From Chryseobacterium aquifrigidense (GTDB lineage: Bacteria > Bacteroidota > Bacteroidia > Flavobacteriales > Weeksellaceae), in contig NZ_VFPD01000001.1 of the NCBI RefSeq assembly GCF_006716485.1, positions 897,806 through 961,805 of the forward strand: a DNA stretch of 64,000 nucleotides. The letters are read 5' to 3'. The position numbers and the translations under genes are program-made. Under the pieces are notes generated by a model. That model had not been told where the DNA came from, did no database searches, and worked only from the letters and a program-made list of their open reading frames with translations. Shown one piece after another: positions 7,353 through 15,205 of the stretch. Every line of letters starts with the position of its first letter. Positions within the stretch are counted from its first letter, which is position 1.

Positions 7353-8027
7353 TTACAATTTAATTGCATTAATCATCTCTCTTTTTCCCGGAGGTCCCTG
7401 TTTTTTCTCCACCTGGAAATTTAATTCCTGAAGAATTCTCCTTACGCTGCCTTTAGAAGAGTAGGTGGTTAATAATCCATTAATGGCCATTTTGTCAGAA
7501 ACGAGTTCAAATAATGGCTTTTCCCATAAGTCTGGCTGTACTCGGGCTCCAAAACAGTCGAAATAAACAAGGTTGATTTTTGGCAAGTCAATGTCTTTCA
7601 GGTCGAAAAAGTCACATTCTATCTTTTTTAGATTGAATCCACTAATGATTTCTACTGACTTTTCCCAATCTGCCAGATGAATTTTCTGATAAATATTTTT
7701 AAACTCAGGGTTATCGAAAAGTTCAAAGTAAGCCAAATCCTTAACTTCGGATTCATTTATGGGGTATTTTTCGAGCGAAAAATAATTGATGACATGATTT
7801 TTGTCAGTTTTTAAATATTCATTAATTGTTACCAAAACATTCAAACCTGTTCCAAAACCGAGTTCTAAAATATTAATTTCGCAATCATTTATTAAATTTA
7901 GTCCATTTTTAATAAACACGTGTTCGGCTTCCTGTAGGGCTCCGTGATGAGAATGGTAGTTTTCATTTAAATCATTGATAAATAATGTTTTACTACCGTC
8001 GTTGGTGGTCTTTATTTCTCTTTTCAA
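7353..8027 (-). CDS. mnmD: tRNA 5-methylaminomethyl-2-thiouridine methyltransferase, MnmD type
   Basis: This 224-residue stand-alone Methyltransf_30 protein corresponds to the methyltransferase half of MnmC. It adds the last methyl group to the wobble uridine modification mnm5s2U34. The opening GSKTLFINDLNENYHSHHGA is the typical substrate-side start, ILELGFGTGLNV is the SAM-binding loop, and INLVYFDCFGARVQPDLWEK and GLLTTYSSKGSVRR are conserved later motifs. The FAD oxidase half of MnmC is absent, as usual outside proteobacteria. It is divergent from ilvE with an 85-bp shared promoter region. Confidence 0.83.
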   Translation of the reverse strand: MKREIKTTNDGSKTLFINDLNENYHSHHGALQEAEHVFIKNGLNLINDCEINILELGFGTGLNVLVTINEYLKTDKNHVINYFSLEKYPINESEVKDLAYFELFDNPEFKNIYQKIHLADWEKSVEIISGFNLKKIECDFFDLKDIDLPKINLVYFDCFGARVQPDLWEKPLFELVSDKMAINGLLTTYSSKGSVRRILQELNFQVEKKQGPPGKREMINAIKL

Positions 8028-8079
8028 GCTATTTTTTTGTCAAATTTACTCTAAAATTTTTATATTTAGAAAATTATGT

Positions 8080-8087
8080 TAAATTTG
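8080..8087 (+). promoter_or_regulatory. Minus-7 promoter box of ilvE
   Basis: TAAATTTG matches the Bacteroidota minus-7 consensus TAnnTTTG. It lies 25 bp before the ilvE start, with a TTTT stretch at 8057-8060 in the minus-33 position. Confidence 0.45.
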
Positions 8088-8112
8088 TAGAACATCGTAA
8101 AAATTTTAAAAA

Positions 8113-9183
8113 ATGATAATTCAAAAAACTGAAAACTCCAGAATTTCTACATTTGACCCTAACAATTTTTCATTTGGTGGTACTTTTATTGATCATATGA
8201 TCATTTGTGAGTACGAAAACGGAAAATGGGGTGATGTAAAATTAGTTCCTTACGGTCCGATTCCATTTACCCCAGCTATGATGGGAGTAAACTATGGACA
8301 AGCTTGTTTTGAAGGTATGAAAGCCTATAAAGACAAAGACGGGCAGGTTTTCCTTTTCAGGCCTGAAAAGAATTTTGAACGTATCAACAAGTCAGCGAAG
8401 CGTCTTGCTATGCCGGAAGTGACTGAAGAAATGTTTTTAGACGGATTGAAAGCTTTGGTAGATATTGACAGAGAGTGGATTCCACAGGGGGAAGGAATGT
8501 CGCTTTATATCAGACCTTTGATTTTTGCTACTGAAGAAGCTTTGAAAGCAAGAGTATCTAATAAATATATGTTTGCCATTGTTGCAACACCTGCAAAGAG
8601 CTATTATTCTGAGCCGGTATCTGTGAAAATCTCCGATCACTATTCGAGAGCTGCAAACGGAGGAGTAGGTTCTGCAAAAGCTGCAGGGAACTATGCTGCT
8701 TCTTTCTATCCAACTCAGTTAGCAATTGAAGAAGGATATGAGCAAATCATCTGGACAGATGATGCTACTCACGAATATTTCGAAGAGAGTGGTACAATGA
8801 ATGTATTCGTAAGAATTAACGATACCATTTATACCCCTCCAACATCTGAAAAGATCCTTGACGGAGTAACAAGAGACAGCTTTATCCAGCTAGCTAAGAA
8901 AAGAGGTATTGAAGTAAAAGTAGAGCCGATTCCAGTGAAAACAGTTATTGAAGCTTTAAAGAACGGTGAGCTTAAAGAAGTATGGGGAGTAGGTACAGCT
9001 GTAGTAACCACTCAATTCCAGGCGTTAGGATATCAAGGTGAAAAACTTGAGCTTCCAAGATTATCTGATGAAGAAAGCTATGCAGCTCTTCTTAAGAAAG
9101 ATCTGGTAGACCTTCAAAACAACCTTTCTGAAGATCCGTTCGGATGGAGAGTGATGGTAGATCACGCTTTGGAAACAGTATAA
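8113..9183 (+). CDS. ilvE: Branched-chain amino acid aminotransferase
   Basis: This 356-residue fold-type IV PLP enzyme transfers the amino group between glutamate and branched-chain 2-oxoacids, the last step of Val/Leu/Ile synthesis and the first of their breakdown. Motifs seen are FGGTFIDHM, NYGQACFEGMKAY, LYIRPLIF, the PLP lysine region GGVGSAKAAGNYAAS, EEGYEQIIWTDD, EESGTMNVF and the substrate/cofactor loop ILDGVTRDSF. Length and order match the BCAT II subgroup. It is a single gene between a TAAATTTG promoter and a strong terminator at 9205, divergent from mnmD. Confidence 0.95.
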   Translation: MIIQKTENSRISTFDPNNFSFGGTFIDHMIICEYENGKWGDVKLVPYGPIPFTPAMMGVNYGQACFEGMKAYKDKDGQVFLFRPEKNFERINKSAKRLAMPEVTEEMFLDGLKALVDIDREWIPQGEGMSLYIRPLIFATEEALKARVSNKYMFAIVATPAKSYYSEPVSVKISDHYSRAANGGVGSAKAAGNYAASFYPTQLAIEEGYEQIIWTDDATHEYFEESGTMNVFVRINDTIYTPPTSEKILDGVTRDSFIQLAKKRGIEVKVEPIPVKTVIEALKNGELKEVWGVGTAVVTTQFQALGYQGEKLELPRLSDEESYAALLKKDLVDLQNNLSEDPFGWRVMVDHALETV

Positions 9184-9204
9184 TAGTGTTGATATAACGA
9201 TATG

Positions 9205-9229
9205 AAAGCCGGGTTTTCCCCGGCTTTTT
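9205..9229 (+). terminator. Rho-independent terminator of ilvE
   Basis: A perfect 9-bp stem aaagccggg/cccggcttt with a 5-base loop ends in a T-run, 22 bp after the ilvE stop codon. Confidence 0.9.
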
Positions 9230-9313
9230 CGTATCTATGTATTTGTGTAAAATATACGAAGCGTTTCGGCGGAGATCAATACCTTACAACATTCACATAT
9301 TTCTGTGTCAAGT

Positions 9314-9345
9314 TTTGTAATTGATTCACGAAATGTGTATTTTCG
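9314..9345 (+). promoter_or_regulatory. Possible promoter of gldI
   Basis: TTTG (9314-9317), a 20-bp spacer and TATTTTCG (9338-9345, one mismatch to TAnnTTTG) match the flavobacterial promoter layout. The start codon at 9355 follows so closely that the leader would be only a few bases long. Confidence 0.4.
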
Positions 9346-9354
9346 CAAAAGTTT

Positions 9355-9867
9355 ATGAGAAAAATACTCTTCATATCAGCCATAAGCCTGTTGAGCTGCA
9401 ACAGAAATGCACAGACGGCCCATCCTCCTGTAGGCGGTGTTTTAAGCCAAAAAGATCTGGATGTTTCTAAGAACAGGATGAAAAATTTGAATGTCATAGA
9501 AAGAGGGCAGATTCAGGATTGGATCAGCGGTCAGTCTGTGAAGTATTATCCTACGCAGCTTAATTATTGGGTAACGGTGGAAGGCTATGATCAGAGAGAA
9601 AAAAGGAAAGATGAGACTTTGATTTCTTATTCTTATGATCTGTATGATTTTGACCAGACTAAAATCTATGATCAGCCATTTGAGAGAAGAGATGCCAGAT
9701 TCGGGCACTTTGATGAACTGAGAGCAGTGGAGAACGCTTTGCGTTTTATACATGATGGAGAGGAAGTAACTCTTTTGGTACCGTCTTCTTTAGCCTACGG
9801 AACTTACGGAGACGAAAAAAAAATAGACAACGACATTCCATTAATCATAAAATTAAAAGCTTTATAA
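9355..9867 (+). CDS. gldI: GldI-like FKBP-type peptidyl-prolyl isomerase lipoprotein
   Basis: This 170-residue lipoprotein has a signal and lipobox ISLLSC (Cys15). The rest is a divergent FKBP domain with WISGQSVKYYPTQLNYWVTV, ALRFIHDGEEVTLLVPSSLA and YGTYGD, where the usual FKBP AYG is recognisable. GldI is a gliding-associated folding helper found in Bacteroidota, thought to assist folding of envelope or T9SS components. It ends 4 bp before the next immunophilin gene, forming a two-gene PPIase operon. The symbol is given because of the lipobox, length and divergent FKBP; presence of T9SS cargo at 50326 fits. Confidence 0.78.
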   Translation: MRKILFISAISLLSCNRNAQTAHPPVGGVLSQKDLDVSKNRMKNLNVIERGQIQDWISGQSVKYYPTQLNYWVTVEGYDQREKRKDETLISYSYDLYDFDQTKIYDQPFERRDARFGHFDELRAVENALRFIHDGEEVTLLVPSSLAYGTYGDEKKIDNDIPLIIKLKAL

Positions 9868-9871
9868 ATAC

Positions 9872-10987
9872 ATGAAATTGTTTAACAAGAATATAATTCT
9901 GGCAGCGGCAAGTATTTCGCTGATGAGTTGTACCCCAATTTATAAAAAAATGAACGTAGACAAAGAAACTTACGAAGGTCTTAATGACGGACTTTATGCC
10001 AATCTTCAAACTACAAAAGGTAACTTACTTGTAAAGTTTGAGGACAAGAAAGCACCAGTAACTGTAGCCAACTTTATCGGTCTTGCAGAAGGGAAAATCG
10101 ACAACAAAGCTAAGGCTAAAGGAGTTCCTTACTATGACGGAACTATTTTCCACAGAGTAATCAAAGATTTCATGATCCAGGGAGGTGATCCTCAGGGAAC
10201 TGGAATGGGAGATCCTGGGTATAAATTCGAAGATGAAAGAAACGATCTTAAACACACAGGGAAAGGTATTCTTTCTATGGCAAACTCAGGACCTAATACA
10301 AACGGTTCTCAGTTCTTCATCACTGAAGTTGCTACACCTTGGTTAGACGGAAGACACACAATTTTCGGAAAAGTAGTAAAAGGAAACGATGTAATTGATG
10401 CTATTGCTAACGTTGAAAAAGGAGCCCAGGATAAACCTAAAACTGATATCGTTTTAGAAAAAGTTTCTGTTTTCAGCAAAGGTGATGAATACAAACACTA
10501 CGATGCAGCTAAAACTTTCAATGAAGGAAAAGCTAAAATCGCAGAAAACAATAAAGCTTTTATCGCTAAAGAAGAGGCTGAAAAGAAGAAAAGAGAAGAA
10601 GAATTCAAAGCTAACCAGGAGAAAATGGTGGAAAACCTAAAAGCTGGTATGCAAAAAACTGAATCAGGTCTTTACTATAAAATTACAAAAACAGCTGACG
10701 GAAAAGCTCCAAAGGCTGGTGACAACATATCTGTTCACTATGCAGGTAAACTGGTAGACGGAACTGAGTTTGATTCTTCATTCAAAAGAAACGAGCCTAT
10801 CGAAATTCCAATCGGAATGGGAAGAGTAATCAAAGGATGGGATGAAGGTATCCTGTTATTGAAAGAAGGTGAAACTGCTACATTATTGATCCCGCCTGCA
10901 ATGGCTTACGGAGAAAGAGGAGCAGGAGGAGTGATCCCGCCAAACTCATGGTTGGTTTTCGATGTTGAGCTTGTAAAAGTAAAATAA
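9872..10987 (+). CDS. Cyclophilin-FKBP fusion peptidyl-prolyl isomerase lipoprotein
   Basis: This 371-residue protein joins two unrelated prolyl isomerase folds. After a lipobox (SLMSC, Cys20) comes a cyclophilin domain (about residues 43-205) with FHRVIKDFMIQGGDPQGTG, SMANSGPNTNGSQFFIT and WLDGRHTIFGKVV, the catalytic Arg and Gln/Phe motifs intact. A charged Lys/Glu helix (210-262) leads to a C-terminal FKBP domain (265-371) with SVHYAGKLVDGTEFDSSF, GWDEGILLLKEGE and YGERGAGGVIPPN. Dual-family immunophilins of this order are known from flavobacteria. It probably works on envelope protein folding with the preceding GldI-like isomerase. Confidence 0.93.
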   Translation: MKLFNKNIILAAASISLMSCTPIYKKMNVDKETYEGLNDGLYANLQTTKGNLLVKFEDKKAPVTVANFIGLAEGKIDNKAKAKGVPYYDGTIFHRVIKDFMIQGGDPQGTGMGDPGYKFEDERNDLKHTGKGILSMANSGPNTNGSQFFITEVATPWLDGRHTIFGKVVKGNDVIDAIANVEKGAQDKPKTDIVLEKVSVFSKGDEYKHYDAAKTFNEGKAKIAENNKAFIAKEEAEKKKREEEFKANQEKMVENLKAGMQKTESGLYYKITKTADGKAPKAGDNISVHYAGKLVDGTEFDSSFKRNEPIEIPIGMGRVIKGWDEGILLLKEGETATLLIPPAMAYGERGAGGVIPPNSWLVFDVELVKVK

Positions 10988-11010
10988 TTGAATCTTCAAG
11001 ATATTATCAA

Positions 11011-11038
11011 AAAGCCGTCCGGAAGGATGGCTTTTTTT
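11011..11038 (+). terminator. Terminator of the isomerase operon
   Basis: The stem aagccgtcc/ggatggctt with loop GGAA is followed by seven T, 24 bp after the stop of the fusion isomerase. Confidence 0.88.
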
Positions 11039-11154
11039 ATTGGTTCAAATACATTCTGTAACGATTGGCGTACAGGTTACGACACATTTTATGCTCTGGA
11101 AAGATTAACTGTTTTCCAGTAAAGTAATCTTCAAATTATAATAACCATTCAACC

Positions 11155-11730
11155 ATGAAAACCAAATCACTTCTGTTTCTGTTCGTTCTGCTGTCGTTGA
11201 TGACTTTTTCGCAGACTAAGGCTAATCCTGATGATTCAACGATAAAAAAATCACTTACTTATTTTGTAAACAGTATTCAATCTAAACAGATAGATCAGGC
11301 GGTAAGCTGTATATATCCCAAATACTTCAATGTCGTTTCAAAAGAGCAGATGACGCAGATTTTAAATATGACTTACAATAATCCATTCATGAAAATTGAA
11401 GTACAGGATCTGAAGTTTGGAAATATTGAGAAACCTGAACTCATTACCGGTGAATATTTTTCTATTATCCAATATTTTTTGAAGCTGAAATGTAATGTCA
11501 GTTCATTAAATGATGAGATGAAAAAGAAAATGAACAGTGCTTTAACAGCCAAATATGGTGCAAATAATGTGAAGTATCTGGCCAACGAGGGTTCGTATCT
11601 CATCAACGCCAATATGAAAGCCTGTGCGGTTTCAAAAGATAAAAAGGTATGGAAATTTGTGATTCTTGAAAAGCAATATAAGAAAGAACTTTTGACCGTT
11701 TTACCGAAGAAAATTCTGGATAAACTCTAA
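11155..11730 (+). CDS. Secreted protein of unknown function
   Basis: This 191-residue protein has a Sec signal (residues 1-20, ending TFS|Q). The mature part is Lys-rich with repeated short helices (KKSLTYFVNSIQSKQIDQAV, SKEQMTQILNMTYNNPF) and later beta-strand-like segments. The pattern recalls DUF4440/NTF2-like small periplasmic domains, but no diagnostic residue is seen. It stands alone between two terminator or promoter regions. Expression and periplasmic location are likely; function is unknown. Confidence 0.7.
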   Translation: MKTKSLLFLFVLLSLMTFSQTKANPDDSTIKKSLTYFVNSIQSKQIDQAVSCIYPKYFNVVSKEQMTQILNMTYNNPFMKIEVQDLKFGNIEKPELITGEYFSIIQYFLKLKCNVSSLNDEMKKKMNSALTAKYGANNVKYLANEGSYLINANMKACAVSKDKKVWKFVILEKQYKKELLTVLPKKILDKL

Positions 11731-11800
11731 AGGGTTAAGTATTAACTTTTATAGTTGAGATTATACGTCTTGAAAAAGCTATTTTTTTGTTTTGTAAATA

Positions 11801-11846
11801 CCGTAGAAATACGGATTTCGGCAAGGCTTTATTACCTCTATCTTTA
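11801..11846 (+). promoter_or_regulatory. Promoter region of the 73-residue protein gene
   Basis: A 14-bp inverted repeat ccgta-gaaa-tacgg (11801-11814) overlaps TACGGAT. TTTATT (11828-11833) and TATCTTTA (11839-11846), close to the minus-7 consensus, follow before the ATG at 11878. The same elements in the same order occur at 2166-2208. Confidence 0.4.
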
Positions 11847-11877
11847 TCATGCACTTAAAAGAATAAAATAAAGGAAT

Positions 11878-12099
11878 ATGTTTAACCTGAATTACGACCA
11901 GATAAAGAAGGAAATAGAATCTGAAGTATGCGGAGAACACGGCATGCATCCGGAATTTGTAAAAACAGAAGAAGGCTTTGGAATAAAGGCTTGCTGTGAA
12001 CTTTTCAGAGAAGAACTTGTTGAAAAATCAGGAAAAATGATTGAAGAAGAAACCCAAAAGATCCTTGAAGAAATGATGAAGGATCTGTTTAAAGAATAA
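11878..12099 (+). CDS. Small acidic Cys/His-containing protein, unknown
   Basis: This 73-residue soluble protein has an unusual cluster of potential metal ligands: Cys19, His22 and His25 (in VCGEHGMHPEF) and the pair Cys40-Cys41 (IKACCELF). A long Glu/Lys amphipathic helix follows (residues 45-73). No signal or membrane segment is seen. No known family is recognised; the pattern could bind a metal or be redox-active. It has its own promoter-like element upstream and a terminator at 12136-12162. Confidence 0.65.
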   Translation: MFNLNYDQIKKEIESEVCGEHGMHPEFVKTEEGFGIKACCELFREELVEKSGKMIEEETQKILEEMMKDLFKE

Positions 12100-12135
12100 G
12101 TTTTTACGATGTTAAGATAACTTTGTTATCACCAG

Positions 12136-12162
12136 AGCTGCTCCGGAAGGGGTGGCTTTTTT
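12136..12162 (+). terminator. Terminator after the 73-residue protein gene
   Basis: The stem agctgctcc/ggggtggct (with G-T pairs) and loop GGAA are followed by six T. It marks the left boundary of the AT-rich methyltransferase island. A second small inverted repeat, ttacgg-attc-ccgtaa, lies at 12181-12196. Confidence 0.7.
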
Positions 12163-12224
12163 GTTGGAAATGTATTTACCTTACGGATTCCCGTAATTTT
12201 TATAAAATCTATATTCATAATTTT

Positions 12225-12267
12225 AAAACCCGAAATATACTATTTCAAATAGAATATTTCGGGTTTT
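12225..12267. promoter_or_regulatory. 43-bp near-perfect palindrome before the methyltransferase start
   Basis: Centred on 12246, 20 of 21 position pairs are complementary. The arms are aaaacccgaaatat/atatttcgggtttt and ctattt/aaatag, with one A-A mismatch between them. It ends 17 bp before the ATG at 12285. The right arm runs into TTTTTAT, so it can fold as a terminator or attenuator, and as DNA it is a symmetrical operator-like site. It is far longer than the other terminators of this window. Control of the island by this structure is inference. Confidence 0.65.
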
Positions 12268-12284
12268 TATATAGAACTAATTTA

Positions 12285-13988
12285 ATGACTGTTGTAGATT
12301 TTTTTTGTGGAGCAGGAGGTTTTTCACAAGGTTTTAAGCAAAATGGATTTGAAATAATTTATGGATATGACTATTGGGAGCCAGCCATAAAAACTTTTAA
12401 TTATAATTATGAACTTAATTGTATAAGAAAAAATATTTTAGACTTTCATAATAATATAGAGGAAATAGAAAAAATACCAAATACGGATATAATTTTGGGT
12501 AGTCCACCTTGTGTGAGTTTTTCTAGTTCCAATAAATCAGGAAAAGCAGATAAAAAGTTAGGTGTTAAGCTTACAGAGGCCTATTTTCAAATTATAGCTA
12601 TTAAAAAGTATCAAAAGAAATCCGTATTGAAAGCTTGGTTTATGGAAAATGTCTCGAATTCATTTAAATATTTACAGGACTATTATACTTTTCATGATTT
12701 GAATTTATCCGAATGGGCTAGAAAAAATAAAATTAATCCAAAGCAAATAGCAATAAACTTAAAAGATAATTACTCTATTATTAATTCTGCTGATTATAAT
12801 TCATATCAAAATAGGAAACGGTTTGTTTGTGGAGAAATAGTTTCGCATAAAGGATTTATTAATCCAGAAAAAATTAGTCACCAAAATGTTAAAAAAATTA
12901 AAGACCTGAAGGATGCATTTATATCTCCTTTTGATTTTTTAGATAAAAACAGAATAATAAAGGATCCAAATTATAATTTTTTCTTAAATATTTATCAGGT
13001 TTCTGATCATTTTTATGATACAGGAATTGATAACAAAGATATTAAGTTTACAAAATTTTTGAAAACTAATCATCCTTTTATGGGGAAAATGTCATTTCCA
13101 GAAAATGAAGAGAACCCCAGTCGAACTATTACAGCAACTTTAATTGCAAGTTCTAGAGAGGCAATAATATACAAATCTGAAATAAATAGGAATAATGGAG
13201 TTTATCGGTTGCCAACTATTCGCGAAGCTGCTATTATTATGGGGTTTCCAATTAATTATCAATTTCTAGGTAGTAAAAACACAAAATGGAGATTAATAGG
13301 AAATGCTGTATGTGTAGAGGTGAGTTATAGCTTGTCAGATACTGTATTAAAATATTTGGGAATAAATAAACCTCAAAGAAATATTGATTTGAGAAGAGAT
13401 GCTGTTGACAATTTGAATGATTTTACAATAAGAAAAACATTTAAAAAAACAATGAAAAAAGTGAATGCAAGATTTAGGTGGCATATTTTAAAAGATAATA
13501 ATCTTACAGTAACATTAAGTAATTATGATATGGTTTCACAAAGTCAAGTTAATATGGAGAGCTTAAAATGGTATTGTTCAATTCAATATGGTACGGGAGA
13601 TGGATTTCCGACCAAGATTTTTGATGATTATGATTATTTAAAAGTTGAAAACTTTCTCTTAGAAAATGAAAGTACTGCCGAGTTTATTAGAGATTTTAAT
13701 TTTAAAACTCTATCTAAAATTGGAGATTCACTCGAAAATCAGGAGATGTTTACGCGCCAGATAAAAATCAATGATAAGTTAGAATTAAGTGATTTACTAG
13801 TCAGTTTAAGATCTGCTATTGATGAATTGAATATTAGTAATGTTCAAGTTAATAATTTTCATTTTTTTAAAAAAGCTGGAATTCCTTTAAGCCAAGTTTT
13901 GTGCTTTTATATAATTAACAAAATAACTACTAAGATAAATAACAATGGAAAGTTCAGAGAGAATCAAACAGATTTTAGATGCCAATAG
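12285..13988 (+). CDS. DNA C5-cytosine methyltransferase with extra C-terminal domain
   Basis: This 567-residue protein starts at the ATG at 12285; upstream in-frame codons from a TTG at 12123 cross the palindrome and lack homology. C5-methylase motifs are in order: SAM loop VVDFFCGAGGFSQGF (3-17), catalytic GSPPCVSFSS with Cys76, ENV (121-123), QNRKRF (175-180), PSRTITATLIASSREA (278-293) and GNAVCVEVS (339-347). About 190 further residues (375-567) form a domain not recognised, ending in a helical segment. The target sequence is unknown. The stop overlaps the next gene by 44 bp, so the genes are coupled. No restriction endonuclease is adjacent. Codons are much richer in A/T than in flanking genes, suggesting transfer. 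Confidence 0.92.
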   Translation: MTVVDFFCGAGGFSQGFKQNGFEIIYGYDYWEPAIKTFNYNYELNCIRKNILDFHNNIEEIEKIPNTDIILGSPPCVSFSSSNKSGKADKKLGVKLTEAYFQIIAIKKYQKKSVLKAWFMENVSNSFKYLQDYYTFHDLNLSEWARKNKINPKQIAINLKDNYSIINSADYNSYQNRKRFVCGEIVSHKGFINPEKISHQNVKKIKDLKDAFISPFDFLDKNRIIKDPNYNFFLNIYQVSDHFYDTGIDNKDIKFTKFLKTNHPFMGKMSFPENEENPSRTITATLIASSREAIIYKSEINRNNGVYRLPTIREAAIIMGFPINYQFLGSKNTKWRLIGNAVCVEVSYSLSDTVLKYLGINKPQRNIDLRRDAVDNLNDFTIRKTFKKTMKKVNARFRWHILKDNNLTVTLSNYDMVSQSQVNMESLKWYCSIQYGTGDGFPTKIFDDYDYLKVENFLLENESTAEFIRDFNFKTLSKIGDSLENQEMFTRQIKINDKLELSDLLVSLRSAIDELNISNVQVNNFHFFKKAGIPLSQVLCFYIINKITTKINNNGKFRENQTDFRCQ

Positions 13989-15198
13989 AACTGGAGAGAA
14001 GAAGGCTATAAATTATGATGGTAAGCCACTTCTACTTGATGTAAAAGAAATACCGCTTGATGTATTATTGTATAATCCATATAATGGAAGAATTAGAAGT
14101 ATGGTTAAATCATTTGAGTCTTCTAATGGAAGAAATATAAATAATGAGGATGTAGATGATATTAATATAATAGAACAATTTTTATGGGATTCAGCTAGAG
14201 GTAAAAATGAAAAAACGTTAGAAAGCTTAAAAGATATTGGCCAACAGGAAGTTGGAATAATTACTAAAGATGGTGTTATTATTGATGGAAATAGGAGAAC
14301 GTGTTTGTTAAATGTTTTAAGGAGAAGGTATAATGAACCTATTTTTTTTAAAGCTGTTGTTTTAGATGATAATCTAAAAGATAATGGAAAAGCTATTACT
14401 GTACTAGAAACGAGATATCAAATGGGTGTTGATAGTAAAGTTGACTATAATCCTATCGAAAAATATATAAAATGTTTTGAACTATTAAATGAATATAATT
14501 TTACCATTCCGGAAATTGCGGATTTAATGACTGAGTCTGAAACTGATATCTCAAAATGGCTTAATATATTTCAATTAATGGAAGAATATTTGGAATATGT
14601 AGGAACAAAGCAAATCTATACAAGGTTAGAAAAGAGAGAAGGGCATTTTGTTGATCTATATACTTATATTAATTTATATAAAAGAGGTGTTGTAGCAGAT
14701 TGGGAGTATGATAACCATGATATTTTAGATATGCAAAATGTTTACTTTGATTATATTCGTTTAGGTATTCCAGTTCAAAGAGCTAGAGTTATTTCGAAGC
14801 CTTCTGGACAAAACAGTTTTTTTTGTAAAAAAAATATATGGACAGAATTTATAGAAGAGCATAAAGAAATAATAGAGCAAATTGATGATTTATCTTTTCA
14901 AGAATTGAAATTAGAAGAGTCTAAAAAGAGTAATGAAGATTTAATTAAAATAATTGATTTTTCATGGAGAGAAAAAGCTGCAGATTTATTAATAGATAAC
15001 CTTTCTTACAATGAAATTATCCTTAAAGAGATTAGTGAGTCTTATTTGCCATTAAAGATTCTAAAGCGTGTTAAAAATAGTATTAATAATATCAAAGTGA
15101 ATAATATTAGTGAAGAAACCATTCCTGAAGTTATGTTGATTATTAATGATATTGAGAATAGGTTAAATGAAATCAAAAATATCATTAATATTAAATAA
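13945..15198 (+). CDS. ParB/Srx-domain protein coupled to the methyltransferase
   Basis: This 417-residue protein has an N-terminal ParB/sulfiredoxin-like domain (about residues 30-135). LDVKEIPLDVLLYNPYNGRI corresponds to the first ParB-like strand and loop, and GVIIDGNRRTCLLNVLRRR (DGNRR at 114-118) to the phosphate-binding/catalytic loop, where ParB has GERR and DUF262-type proteins have DGQQR. A helical middle (140-220, with an HTH-like FTIPEIADLMTESETDISKW) and a long Lys/Asn-rich helical tail follow. It overlaps the methyltransferase gene by 44 bp and precedes the hydrolase by 7 bp. It might bind or cut DNA depending on methylation. Not a chromosome-partition ParB, since no ParA or parS is nearby. 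Function is inferred. Confidence 0.75.
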   Translation: MESSERIKQILDANRTGEKKAINYDGKPLLLDVKEIPLDVLLYNPYNGRIRSMVKSFESSNGRNINNEDVDDINIIEQFLWDSARGKNEKTLESLKDIGQQEVGIITKDGVIIDGNRRTCLLNVLRRRYNEPIFFKAVVLDDNLKDNGKAITVLETRYQMGVDSKVDYNPIEKYIKCFELLNEYNFTIPEIADLMTESETDISKWLNIFQLMEEYLEYVGTKQIYTRLEKREGHFVDLYTYINLYKRGVVADWEYDNHDILDMQNVYFDYIRLGIPVQRARVISKPSGQNSFFCKKNIWTEFIEEHKEIIEQIDDLSFQELKLEESKKSNEDLIKIIDFSWREKAADLLIDNLSYNEIILKEISESYLPLKILKRVKNSINNIKVNNISEETIPEVMLIINDIENRLNEIKNIINIK

Positions 15199-15205
15199 AT
15201 AATAG

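Noticed and set aside
12123..12284. Upstream extension of the methyltransferase from a TTG
   Set aside because: The 54 extra residues are encoded across the terminator and the 43-bp palindrome, start with TTG and precede the usual motif I start; the ATG at 12285 is preferred.
13945..15198. Chromosome partition ParB
   Set aside because: No ParA, no parS-like site and the DGNRR loop and neighbours point to a different use of the fold.
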